Source of the DNA: Lachnospiraceae bacterium
GTDB lineage: Bacteria > Bacillota > Clostridia > Lachnospirales > Lachnospiraceae
Length of the DNA: 64,000 nucleotides
NCBI GenBank assembly: GCA_015056765.1
Contig: SVFQ01000001.1
Span: forward strand, 62,001-126,000
Direction: 5' to 3'
Below, piece by piece: positions 17,401-27,024 of the stretch. The position numbers were made by a program, and so were the translations under genes. The notes below the pieces were generated by a model that was given only the letters and a program-made list of their open reading frames with translations, did not search any database and was not told the DNA's origin. How positions within the stretch are numbered: the first letter of the stretch is position 1; each line of letters opens with the position of its first letter.

Positions 17401-19032
17401 TTATTCCCCTTTTGCTGCGTTGAATGCTTCAAGCTGTGCATTTGCATCGTCGATGATGTCGTTAATGCCATTGTCTTCCAGTTTCTGTAAGAATTCAGGA
17501 AGCTTCTCTGCAGGATCTACTGTACCGGTGCAAAGTGGAAGCATGTATTCTGCTACTACGTTTGCTACTGCACCCATCTGGGTCTCCATCTCGGATCCAT
17601 CATATGCAAAGCCTAAGATAGGAGTTTCTTTTGCTGCGCCATAGTATGCTTTGAAGCTGTTCCAGAAGTCTGCACCCTGTGCATCTGTAGGAGGCAGGAT
17701 GGTGACATTACCTACACCATTGGTCCAAGGCTGATAGTCAGCACGTTTGTCTGTGAAAGTGATAGTTCCATCAGAGTTCTTGTCATAGTGTACACCTTCT
17801 ACACCGTAGTTCAGCAAAGTCATCAAGGTAGGATCTGTGTTCAGAAGATTTAAGAACATCATCGCTCTGTCAGGATTCTTGGAAGCTGTGGAGATAGCCA
17901 TCATCGCACCCTGAGAGGATGTGGTATCTACATAAGCATCTGTGCAAGGTACCATTTCTACATGGATACCTCTTTCCTGAGAAGCCTGAAGCTCATAGCC
18001 CAGTGCATAGGACTGGGTACCGATCAGGTATTCGCCGGCAAGCTGTTTCTGTGTTCTGACTTCGTTTGCCTGGTTTGCATTACCCATAGCAGGATCGATG
18101 AAGCCTGCTTCATAGTATTTTCTGGTCTGCTCAGCGAATTTCTTGAATTCTTCTGTAGCAAACTTATTCACGATGGCATTGCCATGAGCGCCATCTTTGG
18201 ACAGATCTGTAGGATTCAGATAGTAGCTCATGAAGTTACCGGTAGCGCTATCGCCTGTTACGATAGATACGTTATCTACCATACGCTCTAATACAGCACC
18301 TTCTACAAGGAGTGGATAGAAGTCATCTCCTTCGCCATCCTTTACAGTCTGCAGGATGTCGCCGAAGCTGTAGTAATCCGCATTCTTGATATCATCTAAG
18401 GTGTAGCCGTATTTCTCTAACAGGTCTACGTTTACGTCCCAGCAGTTCTGGGTTGCGATGTCTTTGTAACCAGGTACAGCATATACGCCGTATCCATCAG
18501 AACCGTTAATGGTAGCACCGCTGGTCAGCACGCCAGGAAGGGTCTTCCACAGGTCAGATGCATACTGCTCGATGAGGTTGTTGCTTGGATCGTCTAATCT
18601 TACCCAGTAACCATCTCTTGCGAATTTGTTGTACTCATCCGCACTCCAAGAGCAGGTGAAGTAGATGTCGATGTCGTCACCACCCTGCAGTGCCAGGACA
18701 GCGTTCTGATCGAAATCACCCCAGGTTCCCCAAATTGGCTCAAGGGTTACATTGAGTTTTTCGCCCAGGTATTTGTTCACTTCTTCCATAACTGCAGTGT
18801 CATCTGTGACATTGCTGCCATGGAAATACATTTTCAGGGTAACCGGCTCTAAAGAGCTGGCATCCACTTCTGCCTCTGCGGCCGGTGCAGCTTCCGCCCC
18901 ATCTTCTGCTGCTTCCTCAGCTGCCGGAGCTGCAGTATCTGCAGTTGCTGCTGTTTCTGCTGTGCTTCCACAAGCTGCAAGACTAAGCGCTGTGGTAGCT
19001 GCCAGAATACTTGCCATAAGTTTCTTTTTCAT
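17401..19032 (-). CDS. Sugar ABC transporter substrate-binding lipoprotein
   Basis: 543 residues, a large extracellular solute-binding protein of the type paired with LplB/LplC (YtcQ/LipO-like). Lipobox LAAC with Cys21, then an Ala/Glu-rich linker to about residue 60, then the two-lobed binding fold starting near LKMYFHGSNV. It binds an oligosaccharide outside the cell and delivers it to the two permeases encoded just upstream. Two small hairpins and a strong RBS (AAAGGAGG) precede it, a usual way to raise binding-protein yield. The ligand cannot be read from sequence; nearness to nagBA makes an amino-sugar oligomer possible but unproven. Confidence 0.88.
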   Translation of the reverse strand: MKKKLMASILAATTALSLAACGSTAETAATADTAAPAAEEAAEDGAEAAPAAEAEVDASSLEPVTLKMYFHGSNVTDDTAVMEEVNKYLGEKLNVTLEPIWGTWGDFDQNAVLALQGGDDIDIYFTCSWSADEYNKFARDGYWVRLDDPSNNLIEQYASDLWKTLPGVLTSGATINGSDGYGVYAVPGYKDIATQNCWDVNVDLLEKYGYTLDDIKNADYYSFGDILQTVKDGEGDDFYPLLVEGAVLERMVDNVSIVTGDSATGNFMSYYLNPTDLSKDGAHGNAIVNKFATEEFKKFAEQTRKYYEAGFIDPAMGNANQANEVRTQKQLAGEYLIGTQSYALGYELQASQERGIHVEMVPCTDAYVDTTSSQGAMMAISTASKNPDRAMMFLNLLNTDPTLMTLLNYGVEGVHYDKNSDGTITFTDKRADYQPWTNGVGNVTILPPTDAQGADFWNSFKAYYGAAKETPILGFAYDGSEMETQMGAVANVVAEYMLPLCTGTVDPAEKLPEFLQKLEDNGINDIIDDANAQLEAFNAAKGE

Positions 19033-19050
19033 AGAAATCCTCCTTTTTAC

Positions 19051-19095
19051 ATGATAGGCTTTCCTATCATAAATATCTACATCGGCCCAAGGCCG
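19051..19095 (-). promoter_or_regulatory. Two intercistronic hairpins before the binding-protein gene
   Basis: ATGATAGG-aaag-CCTATCAT (8-base perfect stem, 19051-19070) and CGGCC-ttg-GGCCG (19083-19095) lie between permease and binding-protein genes. There is no T run, so termination is unlikely; they could stabilise the downstream mRNA after processing. Confidence 0.5.
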
Positions 19096-19104
19096 TTGTT
19101 ACCG

Positions 19105-20025
19105 TTATCCTTTTACAGAGCCTATGGTCAGTCCGGAGATGATGTATCTCTGGAAGAATGGATAGGCAAATGCGATAGGCACTACGATGAGTACGACTAA
19201 TGCCATACGCAAGGAGTCAGAAGGCAGGTTGCTGACGATATTGGCTGCCTCCGCTCCAATCATGGAGCTGTTCTTTACTAAGAAGTCCACCTTGGTCTGC
19301 ATCTGCATCAGCAAATACTGTAGTGGAATATGCTGTGCATCTCTTACGTAAAGCATAGGAATGAACCATTCATTCCAGTACGCCAGCGCCGTCAGTAAGC
19401 TGACCGTAGCGATACCCGGCTTGGATATCGGGATGATGATACGGAACAGTGTGGTATACTCTCCACTTCCATCGATAGCCGCTGCGTCGATGAGTTCTCC
19501 CGGCACGGAGCTTTGGAAGAAGGTCCTCATGACGATGATGTTGAAAGGATTCAGTAGCATAGGTACGATGATAGCCGCATAGCTGTCACTTAAGTGCAGT
19601 ACCGTCTTACACACTACGTAGGTAGGTGCCAGACCTCCGCCAAAAAGCATGGTGAAGAAGCAGAAGAAAGTGAAGAAGGTACGATACTTAAAGTCCTTTC
19701 TGTACAGTGCATAGGAGTACAATATGGTCACCAGCATGCTGAGGAAGGTACCTACAATGGTGATGAAAAAGCTGTTGAAATAGGATCTCCACAGCTGGTC
19801 TCCTAGCTTAATAACATATCGATAGGCCTCTAGCGAGGTAGCAATCGGTGTAAAGGAAAAGCCGATGGCTCTGATACTTTCCTGGGCCGTAAAGGATATG
19901 ATGATGACGAATATAAAAGGTATGATGCAGGTCAGGCAGAACAGTAACAGGATCAGCTGAAACAGCAGCTCTGTTGGGAGGTTTATGGAATTGATTGCAC
20001 GTCTTTTTTTTGCTTTTGCTGACAT
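19105..20025 (-). CDS. Sugar ABC transporter permease, LplC/YtcP-like
   Basis: 306-residue inner-membrane permease with six predicted helices. The EAA loop that docks the ATPase is visible as ELIDAAAIDGSGEYTTLFRIIIPISKPG (its EAA---G core). It pairs with the LplB-like permease 12 bases upstream and the binding protein downstream. No ATPase is encoded here, so the importer should use a shared MsmX/MsmK-type ATPase, as is common for this family in Firmicutes. Confidence 0.92.
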   Translation of the reverse strand: MSAKAKKRRAINSINLPTELLFQLILLLFCLTCIIPFIFVIIISFTAQESIRAIGFSFTPIATSLEAYRYVIKLGDQLWRSYFNSFFITIVGTFLSMLVTILYSYALYRKDFKYRTFFTFFCFFTMLFGGGLAPTYVVCKTVLHLSDSYAAIIVPMLLNPFNIIVMRTFFQSSVPGELIDAAAIDGSGEYTTLFRIIIPISKPGIATVSLLTALAYWNEWFIPMLYVRDAQHIPLQYLLMQMQTKVDFLVKNSSMIGAEAANIVSNLPSDSLRMALVVLIVVPIAFAYPFFQRYIISGLTIGSVKG

Positions 20026-20037
20026 AATGCCTCCTTT

Positions 20038-20988
20038 CTAGAACAATGAACTGTCCTCATCGATTTTTTTCACTACATAGTTCGCTGCCATGATGAATAC
20101 GAATCCTACTGCGTTCTGCAGTAGACCACCTGCGGTACTCATACCGATGTTGTTGGTGGCGGTCATGGTGCGGTAGATGTAGGTGTCGATTACCTGTGTC
20201 ACGGAGAACAGGGAACCGGAGTTCAGTGGTACTGTATAGAACAGACCGAAGTCTGAGTTAAAGATTTTACCCACGTTCATAATGAGCAAAATACAAATCA
20301 TCGGGCGCAGATTCGGAAGGGTGACATAGCGAATCTGCTGCCATTTTGTGGCCCCATCTATAGCTGCGGCTTCGTACTGTGAGGTATCAATGCCGGTGAT
20401 GGCTGCTAGATACAGGATGGTGGAGTAGCCGATGTTCTTCCATAGGTTACAGATGGTAAGGATTAGTGGCCAATACTTTGGTTCGTTGTACCAGTCGATG
20501 GCGTTCATGCCATGCTCCACCAGGTAGTGGTCCAAAAGTCCTCTGGTAGGATCCAGGAAAGCCAGTACAAAGTAGCTGGCTACAACCCAACTCAAAAAGT
20601 ATGGGAAGAACATCAAGGTCTGGTAGGTCTTGGCGATAAACTTTGTGGTCAGCTCGTTGAGCATGATGGCAAAAGCTACCGCAATCACCAGTCCCAGGAA
20701 AATCCAAAGGATGTTGTATGCTAATGTGTTTCGGATGTAAGTCCAAGAGTCTGTTGTGGCAAACAGGAATTTGAAGTTTTTGAATCCAACCCATTTGCTG
20801 TGAATCAAGTTGTTCCAGAAGGTTGGCTTCTTGGTATAGACCTTATAATTCTTGAAGGCTAAGATGATACCACCCATTGGCAGATAACGTAAAAAGAAAA
20901 ACCAGATTGCCCCCGGCAGTACCATAGATGTGAGCAGCATCGTTTTTACTCTGCTGGCTTTTTGTTTTTTAGATTGGATACGCTCCAT
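20038..20988 (-). CDS. Sugar ABC transporter permease, LplB-like
   Basis: 316 residues, six membrane helices. N-terminal FLRYLPMGGIILAFKNYK is typical of LplB/YtfT-type permeases; the EAA loop reads SQYEAAAIDGATKWQQIRYVTLP. First gene of the three-gene importer, 128 bases after the response regulator gene. A candidate promoter and repeated TTTGTC/GACAAA elements in that gap suggest direct control by the adjacent two-component system. Confidence 0.92.
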   Translation of the reverse strand: MERIQSKKQKASRVKTMLLTSMVLPGAIWFFFLRYLPMGGIILAFKNYKVYTKKPTFWNNLIHSKWVGFKNFKFLFATTDSWTYIRNTLAYNILWIFLGLVIAVAFAIMLNELTTKFIAKTYQTLMFFPYFLSWVVASYFVLAFLDPTRGLLDHYLVEHGMNAIDWYNEPKYWPLILTICNLWKNIGYSTILYLAAITGIDTSQYEAAAIDGATKWQQIRYVTLPNLRPMICILLIMNVGKIFNSDFGLFYTVPLNSGSLFSVTQVIDTYIYRTMTATNNIGMSTAGGLLQNAVGFVFIMAANYVVKKIDEDSSLF

Positions 20989-21026
20989 GTCTCTCCCTCG
21001 TTTCTAAAATCCCTGTCTATACTTCT

Positions 21027-21055
21027 ATTCTAGAAACTATGAGGAAGAGAGTCAC
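21027..21055 (-). promoter_or_regulatory. Candidate promoter of the sugar importer
   Basis: Minus-strand GTGACT (21055-21050) and TAGAAT (21032-21027) are 17 bases apart, four and five matches to the sigma-A consensus. Transcription would start about 30 bases before the permease ATG. Confidence 0.5.
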
Positions 21056-21073
21056 GGCACGGTCTTGCTATTT

Positions 21074-21111
21074 TTTGTCTATCTTTGTTTGGTTTGTCAA
21101 AATCAGACAAA
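21074..21111. promoter_or_regulatory. Repeated TTTGTC/GACAAA sites, possible regulator boxes
   Basis: TTTGTC occurs at 21074-21079 and 21093-21098 (19 bases apart) and its inverse GACAAA at 21106-21111. They lie just upstream of the candidate -35, where an AraC-type activator would bind. Confidence 0.4.
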
Positions 21112-21116
21112 TCCCC

Positions 21117-21899
21117 TTAATTGGCCCTATTTCGATATTCGTTAGCGGACACTCCGGTAATCTTTTTGAAGATTCTGGAGAAGTGCGCCACATCCAAAAA
21201 GCCTACCTCCTCTGCGATGTCTCCGATGCGGAGAGAGGGGTCCTTTAGCAGCTCTTCCGCTTTTTTGATGCGGATTCCATTCAGCACTTCCGAGAAGTTC
21301 TGCCCCAGCTCCTTATTTAAAAGCTTACTTAGGTGCCACTGGGACACATAGATTTGCTCCGCCACGTCGTTTAGATAAATTTTCTCTGCGTAGTGCGCTT
21401 CCATGTAAGCGATGGCGTTACGCACGATGAAGTTCCCAGCGACCTCCTGGGCATTTTCCACGATTTCTCCCGCTTTTTTTGGCTCCCCCTCTGCGGCTTT
21501 CTCCGTAGCAGCCAGGCCTCCCTGTTCATCTAGCCTGCTTACCATATAGCTTATGGCTTCTTCCAATTCCGTCATATTGGATGGTTTTAAGAGAAAACGA
21601 CATACCCCCAGGTGTAGCGCTCTCTGGGCATATTCGAAGTCACGAAAGCCGGTCAGCACCGTGACCAACATGTCTTTATACTCTGACTGAAGGGCAGCCA
21701 CCATGGTAAGGCCATCCATCTCCGGCATGCAGATATCTAAGAAAACCATATCCGGCCTTTTTTCTTCAATCAGTTTTTTTCCTTCTCGTCCGTTGTGAGC
21801 TGTAGCTACTACCTCACAGTTGTACTTTTCCCAATCGATGCTTTTACTAAGTCCCTCTACGATGATAGGCTCATCGTCGATAATCATCACCTTATACAT
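21117..21899 (-). CDS. AraC-type response regulator (YesN-like)
   Basis: 260 residues. An N-terminal receiver domain (IIDDEP at 6-11, phospho-Asp in VFLDICMPEMDG near residue 55, conserved KPS near 106) is joined by a linker to a C-terminal AraC/XylS double helix-turn-helix (NDVAEQIYVSQWHLSKLL and IGDIAEEVGFLDVAHFSRIFKK). It starts 19 bases after the paired kinase. Family members activate neighbouring carbohydrate-transport genes; the next genes downstream are exactly such a set. Confidence 0.93.
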   Translation of the reverse strand: MYKVMIIDDEPIIVEGLSKSIDWEKYNCEVVATAHNGREGKKLIEEKRPDMVFLDICMPEMDGLTMVAALQSEYKDMLVTVLTGFRDFEYAQRALHLGVCRFLLKPSNMTELEEAISYMVSRLDEQGGLAATEKAAEGEPKKAGEIVENAQEVAGNFIVRNAIAYMEAHYAEKIYLNDVAEQIYVSQWHLSKLLNKELGQNFSEVLNGIRIKKAEELLKDPSLRIGDIAEEVGFLDVAHFSRIFKKITGVSANEYRNRAN

Positions 21900-21918
21900 A
21901 GTCTCCCCTTTGCGTCCT

Positions 21919-23721
21919 TTAGTACTCTAGCGGTATGCGTATTCTGGACTGCACTCTATCTTCTCCCAGCGCGGTTACCTTTAATCCGTATTCTTCCCCA
22001 AAGATTAACTGGATGCGCTTGTTTACATTGTAAATGCCGATGGAAGTGTGACTTCCCGGCTCGTGTTTCTTCAGCTTTTCTTTTCCGCTGATGATGTCTT
22101 CGATGTGATGTTCTTCCTGATAGGTCAGGGTCTTGCCGCTATTGATCACATCGATAATCAGCTCATCTACGGTATCTTCATTTTCCTGCCTGTAAATCCG
22201 GAGCCATACGGTACCGGCACTGACTCTCTCGATACCGTGGCGGATGGCATTCTCGATGAGGGGCTGTAGAATCAGTCCCGGCACCATGACCTGCAATAGA
22301 GTCTCGTCGATTTCTTTGACCACCGTCAGTCTTTTACCAAATCGCATGGACATGATGTAGAGGAAGGAATCCGCGGAATGAATCTCATCAGCTAGTCGCA
22401 CCAGCTGGTCATCGCTACGATTCATACTAGAGTCCAGCACAGTACTTAGAGCTTCTATCATCTTGCAGGTATCCAGGTCTCCATTCATTCTGGCCTGCCA
22501 GTTCATCATCTCTAAAGTGTTATTTAGAAAGTGCGGATTGATCTGGGCCTGCAGCGCCGCGATCTGGGCATCCCTTCTGGCCACCTTTTCCTGGTATACC
22601 GTCTGGAATAGGTACTGCACCTGATTAGACATGTCGTTGAGAGAATAAGCTAACCCTGAAAACTCTCGATTGGGCATGTGCTCCATCTCCACTGTGGTAC
22701 CAAAGCGTCCCGCTTCAATCTCTCCGGATACCTCCGTCAGTTCATTCAAAGGCTTTTGAATCTGCTTACGCAGATAGTAGTAACTAAAGACAATGATAGG
22801 CACCATACCTGCCAGCACCAGTACTAACAGCTGGTTCATGCGGTTCACCCCCGCATACACCTGCTTATTCTCTGCCAGATACAGAAGGCTTAGCTCCACC
22901 GGTTTCTGGGTCTTCGCAGACCGAAAGCCTACGTAGCTTGTGGCGGGTCCATTATTTCCATTGATGGTGACCTTCTCAGCTCCTGCATAAGTGGATAGTC
23001 TTGCATACATAGCCCCCATCTTCTCATCTGAGGTAGTAGATATGCGTAATGTATCTTCCCCGATTTGAACTCGAAGGTTCTCTACGGTATCTAATGGGAA
23101 GTCCTCCACCAGCTTCCCGGTATCGATTCCTAGTACCACCGTTCCTAAGAAGGTTTTATCCTTAGAGGTGTATAGCTGCCTCATCACATAGAGCTGGTTA
23201 TCCACGACTTTAATGACTACATCTTTCTTTTTCCACGTATTCTTGGCTTGCGCCACGGGATTGGCATATTTCATATAGGCTTCATAGGCATATCCGTTTT
23301 TACCCGCATAGCAGGTGGGTTTGGCAGACCCTGGGGCATAATAGGCACATCTGCTGAACTGCTGATCCATGTAGTAATTGGATATCATATAGGCCCTTAT
23401 CTTATGAATCAGCTCATTGTAGGAGATGCTTCCTCGCTCTTTTTCTTTTTGCCAATTCTCCCATTTGGTCTCCCTTATGGGTTTTCTGGATTTTTCTACT
23501 GCTGAAGTCAGGTCGTTTTGAATCATGACTTGGGAGATACTGATGGCATTCTCCACCAGATGATTCGATCGTTCGATATAAGCATTCTGATAGGAATGCA
23601 CATAAATAGAAAACAGGATAATGGGAATAGACCAGGCCACCACGAATAAACCCACCAGCACATGCTGCAAGGCAGGCAGACGTTTAGCATTCCTCTCTCT
23701 TGTTTCGACGCTTTTTCTCAT
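21919..23721 (-). CDS. Sensor histidine kinase (YesM-like)
   Basis: 600 residues. Two membrane segments (about 25-45 and 295-320) enclose a large extracellular sensor region; a HAMP domain follows, then the His_kinase motif QINPHFLNNTLEMMNW with the phospho-acceptor His, and an HATPase region with an N box (LIENAIRHGIE). This is the kinase class that pairs with YesN-type regulators and senses sugars, often through the solute-binding protein. The downstream gene encodes that regulator. Confidence 0.93.
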   Translation of the reverse strand: MRKSVETRERNAKRLPALQHVLVGLFVVAWSIPIILFSIYVHSYQNAYIERSNHLVENAISISQVMIQNDLTSAVEKSRKPIRETKWENWQKEKERGSISYNELIHKIRAYMISNYYMDQQFSRCAYYAPGSAKPTCYAGKNGYAYEAYMKYANPVAQAKNTWKKKDVVIKVVDNQLYVMRQLYTSKDKTFLGTVVLGIDTGKLVEDFPLDTVENLRVQIGEDTLRISTTSDEKMGAMYARLSTYAGAEKVTINGNNGPATSYVGFRSAKTQKPVELSLLYLAENKQVYAGVNRMNQLLVLVLAGMVPIIVFSYYYLRKQIQKPLNELTEVSGEIEAGRFGTTVEMEHMPNREFSGLAYSLNDMSNQVQYLFQTVYQEKVARRDAQIAALQAQINPHFLNNTLEMMNWQARMNGDLDTCKMIEALSTVLDSSMNRSDDQLVRLADEIHSADSFLYIMSMRFGKRLTVVKEIDETLLQVMVPGLILQPLIENAIRHGIERVSAGTVWLRIYRQENEDTVDELIIDVINSGKTLTYQEEHHIEDIISGKEKLKKHEPGSHTSIGIYNVNKRIQLIFGEEYGLKVTALGEDRVQSRIRIPLEY

Positions 23722-23885
23722 CCCCCTATACTTCCCTTGGTTTTCATACCGTCTTTGTATCTTCGGGTTTCACCAGCCATTTTCAATTGCAGTTTCCATC
23801 CGTATACTTATAGATGTATCTTATCTACGAAAAGAATACAAGTCCCAATCTTTTAGGAAGGTGTCTTATTTTCATTTCATGGCAA

Positions 23886-23912
23886 TAAAAAAGAGACCTT
23901 TCGTAAGGTCTC
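23886..23912 (-). terminator. Terminator after the dehydratase-like gene
   Basis: Minus strand GAGACCTT pairs with AAGGTCTC, loop of 4, then TTTTTTATT. It ends the amino-acid transporter operon. Confidence 0.85.
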
Positions 23913-23920
23913 CTTTTTCA

Positions 23921-25513
23921 CTATGCTCCTGCTTCGTATTTCAGTTTGTCTCCCATTTGCTCTGTGGCAAAGCACTTTTGCAAGCACTTCGCACAAGGAG
24001 ATACGTTGATTCCTTCATGTAATTCTTTTTGTGTGGAGGATTTTCTATGTTCTTCAATGGCGAAGAGTACTTCATGATAAGGAATCAATGGGTCAATCCC
24101 TGACAAAGCCAGATCTGCATACAGAGGTGCTGTTACAGCAGCTCGTACCGTTCTAGTGATACAAGGGAATTCCTTTCCTCCCGGTATAGGATCGCAGGGA
24201 ATTCCCAAGTTTGCTTGTAATGCCATGGAGGCAGCCCGTTCTACTTGGAGGCCATCTCCACCTGCGAGATGGGTCACCGCCGCACTGGCCATGGCGCAAC
24301 AGACGCCGGATTCTCCTACACATCCTGAATTTCCACTGGCCTGGGCATGAGTAAAGGCAATGGCTCCGATACCGGCTGCTACAATGAGGCTTTCTATCAC
24401 CTTTTCATGGGGATAATCGTACTTCTCCCTCACTGCGTCTAACGCGCTATATAAATATCCTCCCCCGGTGCCCATTGGACCCGGCACGATTAATGTCCCC
24501 GGCAGCTTTGCATTGGTAGACATTGCCCTCGTAATAATGGCCTGCGTCAGGCTATCTGTAACCCCACCCCCTGAGGTCAGGTACCGATTCCAGAATTTTC
24601 CATAGATAGGCAGATTCGGCGTATCTACAGCATTTTCATATCCCACTTTTTCCAGGGAATGGACCTGATTATACAGAATAGAATCTATTTTTTCGAAGTA
24701 ATTCCAGATTTCTTCATCGCTCCATCCGGAGAAGCCTTTCTCATACTCGATGGCCGCTTGAACGAAGGAGATACCCTTTTCTTCTGCGACTTTTCGCCAC
24801 TCTTCTACCGTAGAGAAAAGCTGTGGCTTTCTGTCCTTTCTGGATACCACAGGAAGAAGTGCCGGAAGAATCCTGATTTCCACCCCTTTTCCACTTTCCT
24901 CTGGTAGTTCCGGCTTTTCAGCGTACTCAATCAGAGCTGCTATCACTCCGTCTTTTTGCGTATGCTGCTCAAATACCACTTCCTGATAGTTTTCCTTTAT
25001 CCTTTGCTCTGCTTCATAGACAGCATTTTCATTCCCATACAAAAGAACCGCCCAGGTATCTGCTTGCCACTCTAGCGGAAAGCCATTGATTTCATAGGTG
25101 CGTACCATACCGCCACCTATGGAGGCAGCCACCAGTTTTGCCGTGTCACCAGCTTCTCCTGTCAGCTCAAAGGTGGTACTTCCCGGATAGGGGTTATCCT
25201 CTTCGTTCTCTGTAAACTCATAAGATAGGCCTGCTGCCCTGGCCTCTTCATGGCCACGAAATAATCTGATATCATCGGTTGCAAAGTCCAGCAGACCGCC
25301 TAAGTAGGCTCTATCATCCATCATGTTTCCCAATGACTTTAGGTGTTCTGCAGATGGGTTGAAAGAGATTCGCACTCTCTTTGGTTTACTTTTTAGTGTA
25401 TATCTCGCCATTCTCCCCACCCTGCTGGTACCGGCAAAGCTTCCGCTGGAGCCGGGCTGCATGATAGGGCCAAACACATCATTAAAAAAATCCGGGTAAA
25501 AAATTTTAGCCAT
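23921..25513 (-). CDS. Fe-S L-serine dehydratase-like enzyme
   Basis: 530 residues. Start chosen at the ATG giving MAKIFYPDFF because AGAGGAAA lies 7 bases upstream; nine more in-frame codons exist before it. The layout is a fused iron-sulfur serine dehydratase: beta domain with ACT-like part (1-200), then alpha domain. Cluster-type Cys are at GCVGESGVCC, GIPCDPIPG and FPCITR, and a further CAKCLQKC is near the C terminus. The N-terminal SSSHTAG-type motif of true serine dehydratases reads SSGSFAG, losing the conserved His. Fe-S relatives include cysteine desulfidase. With an amino-acid importer in the operon and Met/Cys-rich leader, a sulfur amino acid is a reasonable substrate guess; serine remains possible. 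Confidence 0.75.
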   Translation of the reverse strand: MAKIFYPDFFNDVFGPIMQPGSSGSFAGTSRVGRMARYTLKSKPKRVRISFNPSAEHLKSLGNMMDDRAYLGGLLDFATDDIRLFRGHEEARAAGLSYEFTENEEDNPYPGSTTFELTGEAGDTAKLVAASIGGGMVRTYEINGFPLEWQADTWAVLLYGNENAVYEAEQRIKENYQEVVFEQHTQKDGVIAALIEYAEKPELPEESGKGVEIRILPALLPVVSRKDRKPQLFSTVEEWRKVAEEKGISFVQAAIEYEKGFSGWSDEEIWNYFEKIDSILYNQVHSLEKVGYENAVDTPNLPIYGKFWNRYLTSGGGVTDSLTQAIITRAMSTNAKLPGTLIVPGPMGTGGGYLYSALDAVREKYDYPHEKVIESLIVAAGIGAIAFTHAQASGNSGCVGESGVCCAMASAAVTHLAGGDGLQVERAASMALQANLGIPCDPIPGGKEFPCITRTVRAAVTAPLYADLALSGIDPLIPYHEVLFAIEEHRKSSTQKELHEGINVSPCAKCLQKCFATEQMGDKLKYEAGA

Positions 25514-25529
25514 TTTTGTTTCCTCTGCA

Positions 25530-26288
25530 TTATATGACATAGTCCTGTATATCCAGCATATTTGCCGTCTTCAGGAATTGTTTTGTTCTTTCTAGTTTGG
25601 GTGCTCCAAATATCTGATCCGGTGTTCCTTCTTCCAGGATGCTTCCTCCATCCAGGAACGCCACCTTTGTAGCCACACTTTTGACAAATCGCATCTCGTG
25701 GCTGACCACAATCATGGTCATGCCCTCCTGCGCAATTTCGTTCATAACCCCTAAGACTTCTCCAACCCACTCCGGGTCTAACGCGCTGGTAGGTTCATCG
25801 AATAGAATCACGCTGGGATCCACCGCCAGTGCTCTGGCGATTCCGATTCGCTGTTGCTGTCCACCGGAAAGAAAAGCAGGATAGACGTCTGCTTTGTCTA
25901 AGAGACCTACTCTATCAAGCAGTTCTCTTCCTCTTTCCTCAGCCTCTTTTTTCTTCATTTTTTTTACGATGATTAGACTTTCCGTTACGTTTTGCAGCGC
26001 CGTTTTATTGGCGAAAAGGTTATAATGCTGAAAAACCATAGCAGTCTTATTTCGTAATCTTTGAATATCCTTTTTTGTAGCGGTGGCTGCATCGATGACT
26101 GCATCATCGATTCGTATGGCGCCCTCCTGTGGCGCATCCAGCCAGTTTAATGTGCGAAGCAGCGTTGTTTTGCCGGCTCCTGATGGGCCAATTAAGGTTA
26201 CGATCTCTCCCTTTTTTACAGAGAAATCTACTCCTGTAAGCACAGGCGTCTCGTCGTATGTTTTCTTAAGTCCCTTTATCTCTATCAT
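25530..26288 (-). CDS. Polar amino-acid ABC transporter ATPase (GlnQ-like)
   Basis: 252 residues with a complete set of ABC motifs: Walker [10 protein letters not shown] (about residues 34-42), Q-loop MVFQHYNLF, signature [15 protein letters not shown], Walker [13 protein letters not shown] and H-loop VSHEM. The sequence is typical of the PAAT family (Gln, His, Cys and similar). Its start overlaps the permease stop by 4 bases (ATGA), and the dehydratase-like gene starts 17 bases after its stop. Confidence 0.95.
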   Translation of the reverse strand: MIEIKGLKKTYDETPVLTGVDFSVKKGEIVTLIGPSGAGKTTLLRTLNWLDAPQEGAIRIDDAVIDAATATKKDIQRLRNKTAMVFQHYNLFANKTALQNVTESLIIVKKMKKKEAEERGRELLDRVGLLDKADVYPAFLSGGQQQRIGIARALAVDPSVILFDEPTSALDPEWVGEVLGVMNEIAQEGMTMIVVSHEMRFVKSVATKVAFLDGGSILEEGTPDQIFGAPKLERTKQFLKTANMLDIQDYVI

Positions 26289-27001
26289 TTCACTGTTCTT
26301 CTTTCATATACTCTGACGTGTTTCTCCATGAGGATGAGGATTCGCTCCAAAATGAAGCAACATACCCAGTAGATTAAAGCCACTACGATATACACTTCAA
26401 AGAATCGGAAGGATCTGGCGCCTACGATTTTGGCTGCTGCCATCATCTCAATGACGGAGATATTGAAAATCAGGCTGGTCTCTTTCAGCAGAGAAATCAA
26501 GGAATTTCCCAAGGGAGGTAACGCTACAGCAAATGCCTGAGGAAGCACCACTCTACGCATGGCTTGCATGGTAGTCATGTTTACGCTGTAGCATGCTTCC
26601 AGTTGACCAGCCTCTACGGAGAGGATCGCACTTCGAATGGTCTCCGACATAAAGGCGCCACTGTTTAGTGATAGAGCCGCTACTGCAAACACATTGGCGG
26701 ATATACCCATGACATTGAAGTTCGTGCCTATGCTTTCGTTGATGCCTTTTAGAAAAATGGGTATACCGTAATATGCCACCAGTAGCTGTACCATAGCTGG
26801 TGTTCCTCGGATGAAGGATATGTAGATGACACAAATTTGAGATAGTACTTTGATACGAAATACTCGTACCATAGCTACTGCAAATCCCAATATCAAGGCA
26901 ATGATTCCTGATATCAGTGCAATCTCCAAGGTCACCGGCAGGTACTGGATGATTTCCGGAATGGTGGAAACCATATATTCCAAATCAAATATTTTTCCCA
27001 T
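26285..27001 (-). CDS. Polar amino-acid ABC transporter permease
   Basis: 238-residue membrane permease of the HisM/GlnP family. The ATPase-docking loop is visible around [22 protein letters not shown]; note that it reads ACYS where EAA is common. [14 protein letters not shown] in the middle is the usual PAAT permease motif. It lies 23 bases after the binding-protein gene and overlaps the ATPase gene by 4 bases. Confidence 0.94.
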   Translation of the reverse strand: MGKIFDLEYMVSTIPEIIQYLPVTLEIALISGIIALILGFAVAMVRVFRIKVLSQICVIYISFIRGTPAMVQLLVAYYGIPIFLKGINESIGTNFNVMGISANVFAVAALSLNSGAFMSETIRSAILSVEAGQLEACYSVNMTTMQAMRRVVLPQAFAVALPPLGNSLISLLKETSLIFNISVIEMMAAAKIVGARSFRFFEVYIVVALIYWVCCFILERILILMEKHVRVYERRTVK

Positions 27002-27024
27002 GTTGCCCTCGTGTGAAGTCTAGC

